This document shows positions 17,491 through 28,426 of a DNA stretch of 64,000 bases, piece after piece. The stretch lies in contig UCLR01000010.1 in assembly GCA_900473415.1 (NCBI GenBank), positions 39,083-103,082 on the forward strand, given 5' to 3'. The DNA is from Hyphomicrobiales bacterium. GTDB taxonomy: Bacteria; Pseudomonadota; Alphaproteobacteria; Rhizobiales; Beijerinckiaceae. Made by a program: the position numbers and the translations under genes. Numbering within the stretch: the stretch's first letter is position 1; every line of letters starts with the position of its first letter. The notes under the pieces are model-generated. The model made no database searches, had not been told where the DNA came from, and was given only the letters and a program-made list of their open reading frames with translations.

Positions 17491-19707
17491 TCAGGCCGCC
17501 GCCCTGTCCGCGGACTTCTTGGCCGCCGCGCTGTAGAAGCTCTCGCCCGTCTTGGCCATGCGCTTGAGCCCCCGGCTCGGCTTGAAGCGCTCGCCATGCT
17601 TCTTGGCGAGCTTCTCGCAGAGCTTCACGAAAGCGGCCGCGCCCATGTTGTCGATGTAGGAGAGCGTGCCACCCGAGAAGGGCGCGAAGCCGAAGCCGAT
17701 GATCGAGCCGACATCAGCCTCGCGCGGGTCGGTGACGACGCCCTCCTCGAAGGTGCGCGCCGCTTCGAGAGCCTGCGTCACCAGCAGGCGCTGCTGCAGC
17801 TCCTCCATGTCGACGCTCTCGGGATCGAGGCGCTTGCCGACGAGATCGGCGAGCCCCGGCCAGAGCCGCTTCGGCCCGGCTTCCGGATAGTCGTAGAAGC
17901 CCTTGCCGTTCTTGCGGCCGAGGCGGCCCTGCTTCTCGACCATGTCGGCGAGCAGCTTCTCCTGGGCGGGATCGACCGCGGCCTCGCCGAGCTGGGCCTT
18001 CGTCGCCTTCAGCACCTTGTAGGCGAGATCGACCGCGACCTCGTCGTTGAGCGAGAGCGGGCCGACCGGCATGCCGGCCTGCTTGCCGGCGGCCTCGATC
18101 ATCGCCGGAGGCACGCCCTCCATCAGCATGAGGTGGCCTTCGCGGATGTAGTTGCCGACGCAGCGATTGGCGTAGAAGCCGCGCGCGTCGTTGACGACGA
18201 TCGGCGTCTTCTTGATCGCCCGGACATAGTCCAGCGCCATGGCGAGTGCCTTGTCGCCAGTCTTCTTGGCCATGATGACCTCGACCAGCAGCATCTTCTC
18301 GACCGGCGAGAAGAAATGGATGCCGATGAAGTTCTTCGGCCGCTGGCTGGTCTGGGCGAGGCCCGTGATCGGCAGCGTCGAGGTATTGGAGCCGAAGATG
18401 GTGCGCGGGCCGACCACGGCCTCGACCTTGGCGATGACCTCCGCCTTGATCTTCGGGTCCTCGAAGACGGCCTCGACGACCAGGTCGCAGCCCTTGAGAT
18501 CGGCATAATCGGCCGAAGCCTTGATGCGGGCGAGCAGCGCATCGCGATCGGCGGTCTTGGCGCGGCCCTTCATGATCTGGTCGGAGACCAGCTTGTGCGA
18601 ATAGGCCTTGCCCTTCTCGGCAGCCTCGATGTCCTTGTCGACCAGCACGACCTCCAGTCCTGCCTGCGCCGTGACATAGGCGATGCCGGCGCCCATGAAG
18701 CCCGCGCCGACGACGCCGACCTTCTTGAGCTTGGACGGAGGAACATCGGCCGGGCGGCGCGCGCCCTTGTTCAGCTCCTGCATCGAGACGAAGAGCGAGC
18801 GGATCATCGAGGCCGCTTCCTTCGTCCGCAGGATCTTGGCGAAGTAGCGGCTCTCGACCTTGAGCGCGAGATCGATGGGGAGCTGCAGCCCCTCATAGAC
18901 CGCGGACAGGATGGCGCGGGCGGCGGGGTAGTTGTCGTTGGTCTCGCGGCGGTAGATGGCGTTGGCCGGCGGCCAGATCTGCATGCCGGCCGGCGAATGC
19001 ACCTTGTTGGAAGGCAGCTTGAAGCCCTGCTGGTCCCAGGGGGCGGTCGCCTTGGGGTTGGCCTTGAGCCAGTCTTTGGCGTTCTGGACGATGTCGGCCC
19101 GCGGCGCGACCGTATGAACGAGGCCCATATTGCGTGCCGGCAGAGCCTTGAGCTGCTCGCCCTTGAACATCATCTGCAACGCGTCGCCGGTCTGCATGAG
19201 GCGCGAAACGCGCTGCGTGCCGCCGGCGCCGGGGAAGAGGCCGACCTTGATCTCGGGCAGGCCGACGCGGGTCGAGGCATCGTCCGAGACGACGCGATAC
19301 TGACAGGCGAGCGAGAGCTCGAAGGCGCCGCCCAGGCAGACGCCATGGATCGCGGCGGCGAAGGGTTTCCCGCAGGTCTCGAGCTTGCGGTAGAGCAGCG
19401 AGAGCTTGCGGCTCTCGTCGAAGAAGCTCTGAAGGGCGACGGTTTCGCCCTTCTCCCTGGCGAGGTTCACATAGAGATCGCGCAGGCCCTGCAGCATGGT
19501 GAGGTCGGCGCCGCCGGAGAAGCTCTCCTTGCCGGAGGTGACGACGCAGCCCTTTACGCCATCGTCGGAAGCGACCTTGTCGACGATCTGGTTCAGCTCC
19601 TCCATCACCTCGGGGGTGATGACGTTCATCGAGCGGCCGGGCATGTCCCAGGTCGCCACTGCGATGCCGTCGGCATCGGTCTCGAAGCGGAAATTGGTGA
19701 GGTTCAT
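17491..19707 (-). CDS. fadJ: FadJ-type enoyl-CoA hydratase / 3-hydroxyacyl-CoA dehydrogenase
   Basis: 738-residue multifunctional beta-oxidation enzyme. The N-terminal crotonase domain (about 1-190) has [18 protein letters not shown] and [19 protein letters not shown] with the two catalytic glutamates. The central NAD-binding dehydrogenase starts near 330 with [16 protein letters not shown] and continues through SNTSTLPIT and [12 protein letters not shown]. The C-terminal helical domains follow ([12 protein letters not shown]). The ATG at 19707 is preceded by GGGAGAGAGATC and lies 23 nt after the thiolase stop, so the two subunits of the trifunctional complex are probably co-translated. No defect seen. 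Confidence 0.96.
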   Translation of the reverse strand: MNLTNFRFETDADGIAVATWDMPGRSMNVITPEVMEELNQIVDKVASDDGVKGCVVTSGKESFSGGADLTMLQGLRDLYVNLAREKGETVALQSFFDESRKLSLLYRKLETCGKPFAAAIHGVCLGGAFELSLACQYRVVSDDASTRVGLPEIKVGLFPGAGGTQRVSRLMQTGDALQMMFKGEQLKALPARNMGLVHTVAPRADIVQNAKDWLKANPKATAPWDQQGFKLPSNKVHSPAGMQIWPPANAIYRRETNDNYPAARAILSAVYEGLQLPIDLALKVESRYFAKILRTKEAASMIRSLFVSMQELNKGARRPADVPPSKLKKVGVVGAGFMGAGIAYVTAQAGLEVVLVDKDIEAAEKGKAYSHKLVSDQIMKGRAKTADRDALLARIKASADYADLKGCDLVVEAVFEDPKIKAEVIAKVEAVVGPRTIFGSNTSTLPITGLAQTSQRPKNFIGIHFFSPVEKMLLVEVIMAKKTGDKALAMALDYVRAIKKTPIVVNDARGFYANRCVGNYIREGHLMLMEGVPPAMIEAAGKQAGMPVGPLSLNDEVAVDLAYKVLKATKAQLGEAAVDPAQEKLLADMVEKQGRLGRKNGKGFYDYPEAGPKRLWPGLADLVGKRLDPESVDMEELQQRLLVTQALEAARTFEEGVVTDPREADVGSIIGFGFAPFSGGTLSYIDNMGAAAFVKLCEKLAKKHGERFKPSRGLKRMAKTGESFYSAAAKKSADRAAA

Positions 19708-19730
19708 GATCTCTCTCCCTGCCCGTCCGC

Positions 19731-20939
<1,209 letters not shown>

Positions 20940-21031
20940 GATGCTCCTCCCGGAGTGGCCGGTCGTTTTCGGCTCGTCATGTCGGCGCCAGATTGCGCCG
21001 CGGCGACCCGAGAGTAATTGAAAGAAGCGCG

Positions 21032-21140
21032 CCGTCATCCCGGACGGAGCGAAGCGGAGATCCGGGATCCATCGAAGGGTGCCGGAGCTCTATGATGGAT
21101 CCCGGATCAGCGCCGCTTCGCGGCTTTTCCGGGATGACGG
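21032..21140. repeat. composite palindromic intergenic element, 109 bp (copy 3, fullest)
   Basis: Three nested perfect inverted repeats: CCGTCATCCCGGA (21032-21044) with 21128-21140, CGAAGCGG (21050-21057) with CCGCTTCG (21113-21120), and GATCCGGGATCCATC (21059-21073) with 21094-21108. The whole can fold into one long cruciform or RNA hairpin. It sits inside a probable operon, between acd and the thiolase gene. It resembles intergenic repeats I recall from Hyphomicrobiales; no coding content. Confidence 0.8.
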
Positions 21141-21158
21141 GTCCCCCTGGCCGATCCG

Positions 21159-22955
21159 TCAGAACTGCTCAGCGCTCAGCGCCATGGTCGTGTCGGCGCC
21201 GGCCGTGATGCGCGCCAGATGGACGGCCGTCTCCGGCAGGCTGCGCTCCATGAAGAAGCGCGCCGTCACCAGCTTGGCGTTCATCCGCTCAGTCGCGCCG
21301 TCGGCGCCGGCCTTCAGCTTCTCCTGCGCCGCCTTCGCCATCTTCGCCCACATATAGCCGAGCGAGACCAGGCCGAGCAGGTGCATGAAGTCGGTGGCGC
21401 CGGCGCCGGCATTGTCCGGCCGGGCCAGCGCATTGTTCATGAACCACATCGCCGCCTGCTGGAGATGGCCGAGCGAGACCTGCAGCGGCGCCAGCAACGG
21501 CTTCAGCGCCTCGTCCTCGGCGTTGTCCTTGAGGAAGCCGCCGACCTCGTTGAAGAAGCCCATGATCGCGCGGCCGCCGTCGCGGCCGAGCTTGCGGCCG
21601 ACGAGGTCCATCGCCTGCACGCCATTGGCGCCCTCGTAGATCATCGCGATGCGGGCATCGCGCACGAACTGCTCCACGCCGGTCTCGGCAATGTAGCCGT
21701 GGCCGCCGAACATCTGCTGGGCCTTGACCGCGTTGTCGAAGCCGACATCGGTCAGCACGCCCTTGAGCACCGGCGTCATAAGGCCGAGCTGGTCGTCCGC
21801 AGCCTGACGCTCGGCCGCATCGCCCGAGCGGTGCGCCACGTCGGACTTCAGCGCATTCCAGAGCACGAAGGCGCGGGCCGCCTCGTTGAAAGCCCGGATC
21901 GACATCAGCGTCCGGCGCACATCGGGATGGACGATGATCGGGTCGGCCGCCTTGGCGGGTTCCTTGGCGCCGGTCAGCGCGCGGCCCTGCAGACGCTCCT
22001 TCGCATAGGCGACCGCGTTCTGATAGGCGACCTCGGACTGGGCGAGGCCCTGAATCGCGACGCCAAGGCGGGCCTCGTTCATCATCACGAACATGGCGTT
22101 GAGGCCCTTGTTCTCGGCCCCCACCAGCCAGCCCTGCGCGCCCTCGTAGTTCATCACGCAGGTGGCATTGCCGTGGATGCCCATCTTGTGCTCGATCGAG
22201 CCGCAGGACACGCCGTTATTGGCGCCGACGGAGCCATCCAAGCCCAGCTTGTTCCTCGGCACGACGAAGAGCGAGATGCCCTTGGTGCCGGCCGGCGCAC
22301 CCTCGATGCGGGCGAGCACGAGGTGGACAATGTTCTCGGTAATGTCCTGCTCGCCGGCCGAGATGAAGATCTTGGTGCCGGTGATGGCATAGGAGCCGTC
22401 ACCGTTCGGCACCGCCTTGGTCTTCAGAAGGCCGAGATCGGTGCCGCAATGCGGCTCGGTCAGGTTCATCGTGCCCGACCATTTGCCCTCGATCATCTTG
22501 GGCAGATAGGTCTGCTTCTGCTCGTCCGATCCATGGACATAGAGCGCGGCCATCGCGCCCATGGTCAGGCCCGGATACATGGCGAAGGCCATGTTCGCGG
22601 CGGAGGCGTATTCGTTCATCACGGCGCCGAGCGTGTAAGGCAGGCCCTGGCCGCCATATTCCGGGTCCATGGCGAGCCCGATCCAGCCGCCGCCAGCATA
22701 GGCCTCATAGGCTTCCTTGAAGCCCTTCGGCGTGGTGACACGGCCGTCGGAATGGCGGGTGCAGCCCTCCTGATCGCCGGAATAATTGATCGGCTGGAGG
22801 ACTTCCTCACAGAGCTTCGCGCCCTCGCCGAGCACGGCCTCGATCACATCCGCGCTCGCATCGGCGAAGCCCGGCAGGTTGTTGTAGCGCTCGATGCCGA
22901 AAACATCGTTGAGCAGGAAAAGCGTATCCTCGACGGGCGCCTTGTAGACCGGCAT
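21159..22955 (-). CDS. acyl-CoA dehydrogenase (long form with C-terminal extension)
   Basis: 598 residues, the 60-kDa acyl-CoA dehydrogenase type that opens with MPVYKAPVEDTLFLLNDV and ends in an extra helical C-terminal domain. Flavin and substrate motifs are NLTEPHCGTDLG and GTKIFISAGEQD. The catalytic-base segment is MIYEGANGVQAMDLVGRKLG. Oxidises acyl-CoA to trans-2-enoyl-CoA with FAD. Paralogues in this group include the 3-methylmercaptopropionyl-CoA dehydrogenase DmdC, so chain specificity is open. First gene of the acd-thl-fadJ-deformylase-like run; the MerR gene lies upstream on the same strand, separated by its own terminator. Confidence 0.94.
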   Translation of the reverse strand: MPVYKAPVEDTLFLLNDVFGIERYNNLPGFADASADVIEAVLGEGAKLCEEVLQPINYSGDQEGCTRHSDGRVTTPKGFKEAYEAYAGGGWIGLAMDPEYGGQGLPYTLGAVMNEYASAANMAFAMYPGLTMGAMAALYVHGSDEQKQTYLPKMIEGKWSGTMNLTEPHCGTDLGLLKTKAVPNGDGSYAITGTKIFISAGEQDITENIVHLVLARIEGAPAGTKGISLFVVPRNKLGLDGSVGANNGVSCGSIEHKMGIHGNATCVMNYEGAQGWLVGAENKGLNAMFVMMNEARLGVAIQGLAQSEVAYQNAVAYAKERLQGRALTGAKEPAKAADPIIVHPDVRRTLMSIRAFNEAARAFVLWNALKSDVAHRSGDAAERQAADDQLGLMTPVLKGVLTDVGFDNAVKAQQMFGGHGYIAETGVEQFVRDARIAMIYEGANGVQAMDLVGRKLGRDGGRAIMGFFNEVGGFLKDNAEDEALKPLLAPLQVSLGHLQQAAMWFMNNALARPDNAGAGATDFMHLLGLVSLGYMWAKMAKAAQEKLKAGADGATERMNAKLVTARFFMERSLPETAVHLARITAGADTTMALSAEQF

Positions 22956-23098
22956 CTCACCCTCCCTCTCGCCGCGCTGCCATGCATCTCGGCGCAGCCG
23001 CTTTCAGATAGTTCACATATAAACAATCTGATTGCAGTTGCAACGGTTACGCCGCCAATTTGTCGTTCTACCGACAGCGGCCACGCTCGCGGCAATAA

Positions 23099-23123
23099 AA
23101 AACCCCGACGGAGCCGGGGTTTT
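23099..23123 (-). terminator. rho-independent terminator of the merR gene
   Basis: AAAACCCCG (23099-23107) and CGGGGTTTT (23115-23123) form a 9-bp stem with loop ACGGAGC on the plus strand. On the minus strand the stem is followed by a TTTTTTATT tract. It lies about 110 nt downstream of the merR stop and upstream of the acyl-CoA dehydrogenase gene, so that gene needs its own promoter in 22956-23095. Confidence 0.8.
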
Positions 23124-23231
23124 CGATCAACGTGCCGACCTGCCTAGGCAGGCCCGGGCATGATCCGCCAGGACTGGCCGCCGGCCCCTTCCGGCTCGCA
23201 AATTCCCGAGGGGAATGGCGAGCCGAAGGAC

Positions 23232-23684
23232 TCAGGCCTTGGGCAGCCGGGAGAGCGACGTCTCGAGCTCGGCGATCGCGCTCTCGATCTCGGCGCGCTG
23301 GCTGCGCAGCAGCTCGAGCTGCTCGACGATCTGCGAGCGGGAGAGCTGGAGGCCGCCGACGGAGGTCGCCTTGTCGGCGGCGACGCCCTTCTTGTCTTCA
23401 TTGGCCAGCATGGCCCGGATCTCGACCAGGGTGAAGCCGAGCTGCTTGCCCTTCAGGATGAGGCCGAGGCGGGCGCGATCTCGCGCAGAGTAAATCCGCG
23501 TCGTGCCCGAGCGTGTCGGAGAGATCAGGCCGCGCGATTCGTAGAAGCGCAGGGTTCGCAGCGTGACGCCGAAATCGCGTGCGAGATCGCTGATGGTGAG
23601 ATCGCCGTCGGTATCGGCAGCGGTAGCAGCGGAGCGGGCTTCATAATTCGAAGAACCCGCCATGGCCAGGTTTTGGCGTGACAT
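23232..23684 (-). CDS. MerR-family transcriptional regulator
   Basis: 150 residues. The MerR winged helix-turn-helix starts near residue 30: LTISDLARDFGVTLRTLRFYESRGLISPTR, a run typical of the family with the RFYE turn (the stretch spans about 30 residues; key residues D-F-G-V and R-F-Y-E). It continues with RIYSARDRARLGLILKGKQLGF and a C-terminal dimerisation coiled coil (QIVEQLELLRSQRAEIESAI). No metal-binding cysteine cluster is present. It lies directly upstream of the acyl-CoA dehydrogenase operon; MerR proteins of this type often control acyl-CoA catabolism, so fatty-acid regulation is inferred. The ATG at 23684 follows AAGGAACGAGACCTCC. Confidence 0.88.
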   Translation of the reverse strand: MSRQNLAMAGSSNYEARSAATAADTDGDLTISDLARDFGVTLRTLRFYESRGLISPTRSGTTRIYSARDRARLGLILKGKQLGFTLVEIRAMLANEDKKGVAADKATSVGGLQLSRSQIVEQLELLRSQRAEIESAIAELETSLSRLPKA

Positions 23685-24052
23685 GGAGGTCTCGTTCCTT
23701 GTGACAGTCGAGGCGCCTACCCTAAGGCAGAAAGTGCCCAAAGCATGGCGTCGAACGGATTAAAGCTTGATAGGCTAGATGCTCCCGTAGCGTCAGGTAA
23801 TGTGACCTTTTGCCGGGGTAAGTTACAGTTACTCACTCGCCATACGTGCATTCCCATAGGTCGCTCGACAAAAAAGAGCGCTCTCGCGAATCGTTTCTTA
23901 ACTCGCTGTTTACCATGGCGGCCAAATGTCAGGGCATGCTCGGCAGCGTGCTTCGTTCACGCCATCCCAGGATTCGCCGGGCTGCGAGCGGAGGGCAGCG
24001 GCATCGGGGGCTGCGCCCGCCAGGAGACAAGGCCCCGTAGGCGAGCGAAATC
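23685..24052. other. divergent intergenic region, merR / PodJ-like gene
   Basis: 368 bp without a convincing gene. It holds a CtrA-like site (23898-23916), two GANTC sites (23888-23892 and 23971-23975) and a GTTAC-a-GTTAC direct repeat (23822-23832). The part from 23730 to 23930 is clearly less GC-rich than the flanking genes, as expected for promoter DNA. The merR and PodJ-like promoters must both be here. Confidence 0.7.
23898..23916 (+). promoter_or_regulatory. CtrA-like binding site upstream of the PodJ-like gene
   Basis: Reads TTAA-CTCGCTG-TTTACCAT, one mismatch from the full CtrA consensus TTAA-N7-TTAA, and its second half resembles the TTAACCAT half-site. A GAATC (GANTC) lies at 23888-23892 and a GATTC at 23971-23975. 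It is 137 nt before the start codon. Caulobacter podJ is cell-cycle controlled, so the site fits the gene; occupancy is inferred. Confidence 0.5.
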
Positions 24053-27000
24053 ATGGCGAACAGCTTGCCCTGGAGCGTCAAGGGCGTCGATCCCCGGACG
24101 CGCGATGCGGCAAAGGCGGCAGCGAGGCGCGCGGGCATGACGCTGGGCGAATGGCTCGACCACAAGATCCGCGACGAAGCCGAGCCGACCGACCCGTCGG
24201 CCACGCCGGAGCAACTCGACATCGCCGCCCTTTCCAACCGGCTGGCGCACCTCCTGTCGCAGGGGCTGGCCGAGTCGGGGCGCCGCCCGCCTGAGCCCGA
24301 GACGGCACGCAACGAGATCGACGCGCTCGTCGCGCAGGCCTCCAATCTGGAACGCCTGACCCAGGAGACGAACAGCCGCACGGCCGGAGCACTCGATTCG
24401 ATCACTCGCTGGATCGAGAAGACCGAGGACCGGCTATCGTCGAGCGAGCGCGGCACCGCCGAGCGGCAGGAGCGCGCCACCGGCGTCATCGCCGAAGCGA
24501 TCAAGACCATGGGCGAGCGCATCGCCGAGATCGAGCGCCGCCGCACCGAGGCGGGACCGGCCCGGACCGAGGCGCCAGCCCGCCCGGGCTTCAGCCGCGA
24601 CGGCATGGGCGCCGCCGTCACAGACATCCGTACCCGCCAGCGCATCCTCGACAATGACGAGGCGGAGGCCCCGCGCAGGGCCGCCGTGTCGTCGGACCGC
24701 ATCTCGGCCCTGCGCGAGGACCTGCAGGAGTTGGGCTCGCGCTTCTCCCTTCCAGGTCGGGGAGGCCAGCCGGCCGAGGCCCGCAGTCTCGAAGCGAAGA
24801 TCGCGGCTCTTTCGGAGCGGCTCGACAATTTCGACCGGAAGGATCGGTTCGACGCGTTGCTGAGGCCGCTCGCCCGGATCGAATCCGAGGTTTCGCGGCT
24901 CTCGCAGGACCGGCCGGGCTCGGACGACCGTCGCCTCCAGAACGAAATCGCGCATCTGGCCGCCAAGGTCGACGCCCTCGCCGCGCGTGGCAGCGACCCC
25001 GCCCATATCGCTCCTATCCTGCGCGACATCGCGGAGCTGCGGGAGCTTGTCGCCCATGGCGGCCAGTCCGGCAGGCTGGATGAGCTCGCACAGCAGGTCG
25101 CCTCGCTCGGCTTCGAAGTCGGCCGGCTGCGCGAGGGCCAGCCGGACATGCGCGAGCTGCGCCACCTCTCCGCCGCGATCGAGGATGTGCGCGGCGCCGT
25201 TCTTTCCGGACGTGCGTCCGACGCCAACTCGGGCGCTCTCGCGTCGCTGTCCCACCAGATCGAGATGCTGGCGCACCGGTTCGACGAGGTCGCCACCCGG
25301 CAGCCCGGCGCCCAGATCGAGGACCGCATCGATGCGCTGCAGCAGCGCATCGAGTTCCTGACCGAGGCGGGCCCGGCCGCCGTCACGCGCCAGATCGAGG
25401 CGCTCTCCGGCCGCATCGAAAGCCTCGCCACCTCGAGCCAGCTCAGTCGCATGGTCGGTACGGGCGAGCCTGCCGGCCCGCTCGATACCGGGCCGATCGA
25501 ACACATGCTGCGCCGCCTCGCCGAGAAAATCGACGAAGCCGGCGCGCCGGGCGCGCGGCCGGAATCCTTCGACGCGCTCGAGCAGCAGATCGCCGGCATC
25601 GCCGCCAGGCTCGACGAGGCGGCGGCGACCCGCTCCGCCGAGAACGGCATCGAGCGCACGCTGCAGGATCTCGTGGTGCATCTGCGCTCCATGCGGGAGG
25701 AGAGCGCGGCAGAGCGCGCCGCCCTGGTCAAGGCGGCCGGAGCCGCCGCGCCGGGCGCCGGCATGACGGAGCTCTCCGATCTCCTCGCTGACCTTCGCGA
25801 TACTCGGGTCTCCTCCGAGCGCCAGACCCAGGACGCGCTCGGCGCCGTCCATCTCTCGCTCGAAACGATCATGTCGCGGCTCGCGAGCCTCGAGGCCGAG
25901 CTGCAGGGCGGCGAACACCGCGCAGCGCCGGCTCGCGAAAGCGCGACCTTCTCCGTCAGTGCCGTTGCGGAAGATCGCTTCGCCGCTCCGGCGCGGGCCG
26001 AAACGCCCGTGGCCGTGGCGGACTCAGCCTTCGACCGGCCGCTGGAGCCCGGCTCAGGCCGGCCCCGCCCCGAAACACCGCCCGCTACAGGGCAGGACAT
26101 GCAGTCGGTTCGCCAGAGCCTGATCGCGGCGGCCCGCCGCTCGGCCAAAGCCGCCAGCGAAGCCGCGGCGGCTGCACCTTCCGAGGCGATGGAACCTGCA
26201 GCCAAGGGCTCGCGCAAGCTCCGGGACATGCTGGAGAAGCGCAAACGGCCGCTGTTGCTGAGCCTCGCCGCGCTGATCCTGGCGATGGGAACGGCCCATA
26301 TCGTCACGGGGACGTTGCGCAAGGACCAGACCCGTACGGCGAGCAGCGAGGCGCGCAGCCTGATCGCACAGCCCGCATCCGCGCCGGCGACGCCGGCCGA
26401 GCCTGTCCAGGCCGCCCCTCAGGCCGCGGACCAGCCGGCCGCGCAGGCAGCCGCCAAGGATCCGTTCTCGGCCGCGGACCAGCCATCCGCGCTGTCGCAG
26501 GCGCCGCTGGCGGCGCCGATGAGCCTCACTCCGGGCAGCGCCCTGCCGGGCCAGCTGACGGGCTTCCCGCCGCCTTCGGCCCCGGTCGAGCCGCAGGTCG
26601 AGCCTTCTCCTGCCACGCCGGAACCGGTGCAGGCCGTGACGGCCATCGGCGATCTGCCCGCCGGCCTCGGCGGCGCGGGCCTGCGCAAGGCCGCGCTCGA
26701 TGGCGACGCCCGGGCCGTCTACGAGCTGGCGAGCCGCGCCGCCGACGGCCCCGCCGCGCAGCGCGACGCCAAGCTCGCGTTGCGCCTGTTCGAGCGCGCC
26801 GCAGTGGCCGGCCTGGCGCCCGCCCAGTTCCGCGTCGGCAACATGTTCGAGAAGGGCATCGGTACGCAGCGCGACCTCTCGCTCGCGCGCATCTGGTATC
26901 AGCGCGCCGCCGAGCGCGGCAACGCCAAGGCGATGCACAATCTCGCCGTGCTCCATGCCGAGGGCGTCACCGGCAAGCCGGACTATGCCACCGCGACGGA

Positions 27001-27337
27001 ATGGTTCCGCCGTGCCGCCGAGCTCGGCGTCCGCGACAGCCAGTACAATCTCGCCGTCCTGCTCGGTCGCGGCCTTGGTGCTCCGACCGATCTCAACCAG
27101 TCCTTCCTCTGGTTCGCGGTCGCCGCGGGCCAGGGCGACGAGGATGCCGCGCGCAAGCGCGACGAGGTCTCCCAGCGCCTGAAGGCGGAGGAGCTCGCCT
27201 CCATCCGGACGCAGGCCGCGGGCTGGAAGCCGAAGGCGCTCGATGCCGCTGCCAACGAGGTCGCGGCGCCGCCCAAGGGCTGGGACGCAGCCCCCACCGC
27301 CGCGGCGGCCAAGGCGGCCAAACCGGCCAGAAGCTGA
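24053..27337 (+). CDS. PodJ-like polar organising protein with Sel1 repeats
   Basis: 1094 residues. The N-terminal block PWSVKGVDPRTRDAAKAAA and GMTLGEWLDHKI is characteristic of PodJ/PodJL localisation factors. Residues ~60-690 are repetitive and helical, rich in coiled-coil stretches with recurrent I-E-x-L and L-x-x-R-I-E patterns. A single transmembrane helix lies near 732-752 (LLLSLAALILAMGTAHIV). An Ala/Pro-rich linker follows, then Sel1-type repeats at about 905-1035 (GNMFEKGIGTQRDLSLARIW, NLAVLHAEGVTGKPDYATA). The peptidoglycan-binding domain that ends Caulobacter PodJ is absent; the protein stops after a short Ala/Lys tail. Likely a cytoplasm-to-periplasm polarity scaffold. Function assigned by architecture and motif. 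Confidence 0.85.
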   Translation: MANSLPWSVKGVDPRTRDAAKAAARRAGMTLGEWLDHKIRDEAEPTDPSATPEQLDIAALSNRLAHLLSQGLAESGRRPPEPETARNEIDALVAQASNLERLTQETNSRTAGALDSITRWIEKTEDRLSSSERGTAERQERATGVIAEAIKTMGERIAEIERRRTEAGPARTEAPARPGFSRDGMGAAVTDIRTRQRILDNDEAEAPRRAAVSSDRISALREDLQELGSRFSLPGRGGQPAEARSLEAKIAALSERLDNFDRKDRFDALLRPLARIESEVSRLSQDRPGSDDRRLQNEIAHLAAKVDALAARGSDPAHIAPILRDIAELRELVAHGGQSGRLDELAQQVASLGFEVGRLREGQPDMRELRHLSAAIEDVRGAVLSGRASDANSGALASLSHQIEMLAHRFDEVATRQPGAQIEDRIDALQQRIEFLTEAGPAAVTRQIEALSGRIESLATSSQLSRMVGTGEPAGPLDTGPIEHMLRRLAEKIDEAGAPGARPESFDALEQQIAGIAARLDEAAATRSAENGIERTLQDLVVHLRSMREESAAERAALVKAAGAAAPGAGMTELSDLLADLRDTRVSSERQTQDALGAVHLSLETIMSRLASLEAELQGGEHRAAPARESATFSVSAVAEDRFAAPARAETPVAVADSAFDRPLEPGSGRPRPETPPATGQDMQSVRQSLIAAARRSAKAASEAAAAAPSEAMEPAAKGSRKLRDMLEKRKRPLLLSLAALILAMGTAHIVTGTLRKDQTRTASSEARSLIAQPASAPATPAEPVQAAPQAADQPAAQAAAKDPFSAADQPSALSQAPLAAPMSLTPGSALPGQLTGFPPPSAPVEPQVEPSPATPEPVQAVTAIGDLPAGLGGAGLRKAALDGDARAVYELASRAADGPAAQRDAKLALRLFERAAVAGLAPAQFRVGNMFEKGIGTQRDLSLARIWYQRAAERGNAKAMHNLAVLHAEGVTGKPDYATATEWFRRAAELGVRDSQYNLAVLLGRGLGAPTDLNQSFLWFAVAAGQGDEDAARKRDEVSQRLKAEELASIRTQAAGWKPKALDAAANEVAAPPKGWDAAPTAAAAKAAKPARS

Positions 27338-27394
27338 GCGCCGCAACGTCATCCTTTCGACGTGTTGACGCGGCAAGGAGAAAGATCGTTCCCT

Positions 27395-27419
27395 AGACGG
27401 GCCTCAATGGGGCCCGTCT
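27395..27419 (+). terminator. terminator of the PodJ-like gene
   Basis: AGACGGGCC (27395-27403), loop TCAATGG, GGCCCGTCT (27411-27419), then TTCCCTTTC. A perfect 9-bp stem about 58 nt past the stop codon. Confidence 0.7.
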
Positions 27420-27496
27420 TCCCTTTCAACCGCTTGCCGTGAGCCGGACCGCGCGGGCCGGAACGCCTTTCTGCAAGCCAGCGCCTAGGGCCAGAA

Positions 27497-28426
27497 GTGC
27501 AGATCTACCTGCCGATCGCCGAGCTGCCCATCAGCGTACTGATGGTGCTCGGCCTGAGCGGCGCAGTCGGCTTCATCTCCGGTCTGTTCGGCGTGGGCGG
27601 CGGCTTCCTGCTGACGCCGCTCCTGATCTTCCTCGACATCCCGCCCGCCGTCGCCGTCGCGACGGTCGCGGCCCAGGTCGCCGGCTCCTCGATGACCGGC
27701 GTGCTCACCTATCTCAGGCGCAAGGCGCTCGACCTCAAGCTCGGCGGTGTTCTGGTCTCCGGCGGCATCGTCGGCACGGTTCTCGGCGTCCTGTTCTTCA
27801 ACACCATGCGCCGGCTCGGCCAACTCGAGCTCGTCATCACGCTCTCCTACGTCACGCTTTTCTCGATCATCGGCGGGCTGATGCTCTACGATGCGCTGCG
27901 GGCGATGCTGCGCGTCAGGGCCGGCAAACCGGCGCGCCGGAAGCGGCGCGGCGGCATGCATCCCTGGTGGATGGGGCTGCCCATGCGGATGCGCTTCCAT
28001 CGTTCCGGGCTTTACTGCAGCGTCGTGCCGATCGCCCTGCTCGCCGTCGTCATCGGCTTCATCGGCGCCGTGCTCGGCGTCGGCGGCGGCTTCATCCTAG
28101 TGCCGGGACTGATCTACTTCTTCCGGATTCCGCCCGCCGTCGTGGTCGGGACCTCGCTCTTCCAGATCCTGGTGACGATGACCGGCGCCACGGTGCTGCA
28201 CGCCGTCACCAACCAGTCGGTCGACATAGTGCTCGCGACGCTGCTGCTGCTCGGCGGCGTCATCGGCGCCCAGTTCGGCGGTCGTGCGGCGCGCAACCTC
28301 AACGTCGAGTCCTTCCGCATGTTGCTCGCCCTGCTGATCCTCTCGGTCGGCATGCGCTTCGCCATCGAGCTCTTCATCCCGCCGAGCGATCCGTTCTCCG
28401 TGGTGGTGCCGGAGAGCGCGCGATGA
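27497..28426 (+). CDS. TauE/SafE-family membrane transporter
   Basis: 309 residues with about eight hydrophobic helices and the two internally repeated glycine signatures of the family: VGFISGLFGVGGGFLLTPLL near 24-43 and IGAVLGVGGGFILVPGLI near 190-207. A basic cytoplasmic loop separates the halves (RAGKPARRKRRGG). The family moves sulfite, sulfoacetate or other organosulfonates across the inner membrane; the actual substrate is unknown. The GTG start at 27497 is preceded by AGGGCCAGAA. Its stop overlaps the start of the next gene by four bases (ATGA), so the two are translationally coupled. Confidence 0.9.
   Translation: MQIYLPIAELPISVLMVLGLSGAVGFISGLFGVGGGFLLTPLLIFLDIPPAVAVATVAAQVAGSSMTGVLTYLRRKALDLKLGGVLVSGGIVGTVLGVLFFNTMRRLGQLELVITLSYVTLFSIIGGLMLYDALRAMLRVRAGKPARRKRRGGMHPWWMGLPMRMRFHRSGLYCSVVPIALLAVVIGFIGAVLGVGGGFILVPGLIYFFRIPPAVVVGTSLFQILVTMTGATVLHAVTNQSVDIVLATLLLLGGVIGAQFGGRAARNLNVESFRMLLALLILSVGMRFAIELFIPPSDPFSVVVPESAR

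Noticed and set aside
23822-23832. GTTAC-a-GTTAC direct repeat as a MerR operator
   Set aside because: MerR operators are dyads between widely spaced -35 and -10 boxes; neither is evident here. Mentioned only within the intergenic description.
23929-26322. 797-codon antisense frame over the PodJ-like gene
   Set aside because: Serine/arginine-rich low-complexity translation mirroring the coiled-coil codons. No motif.
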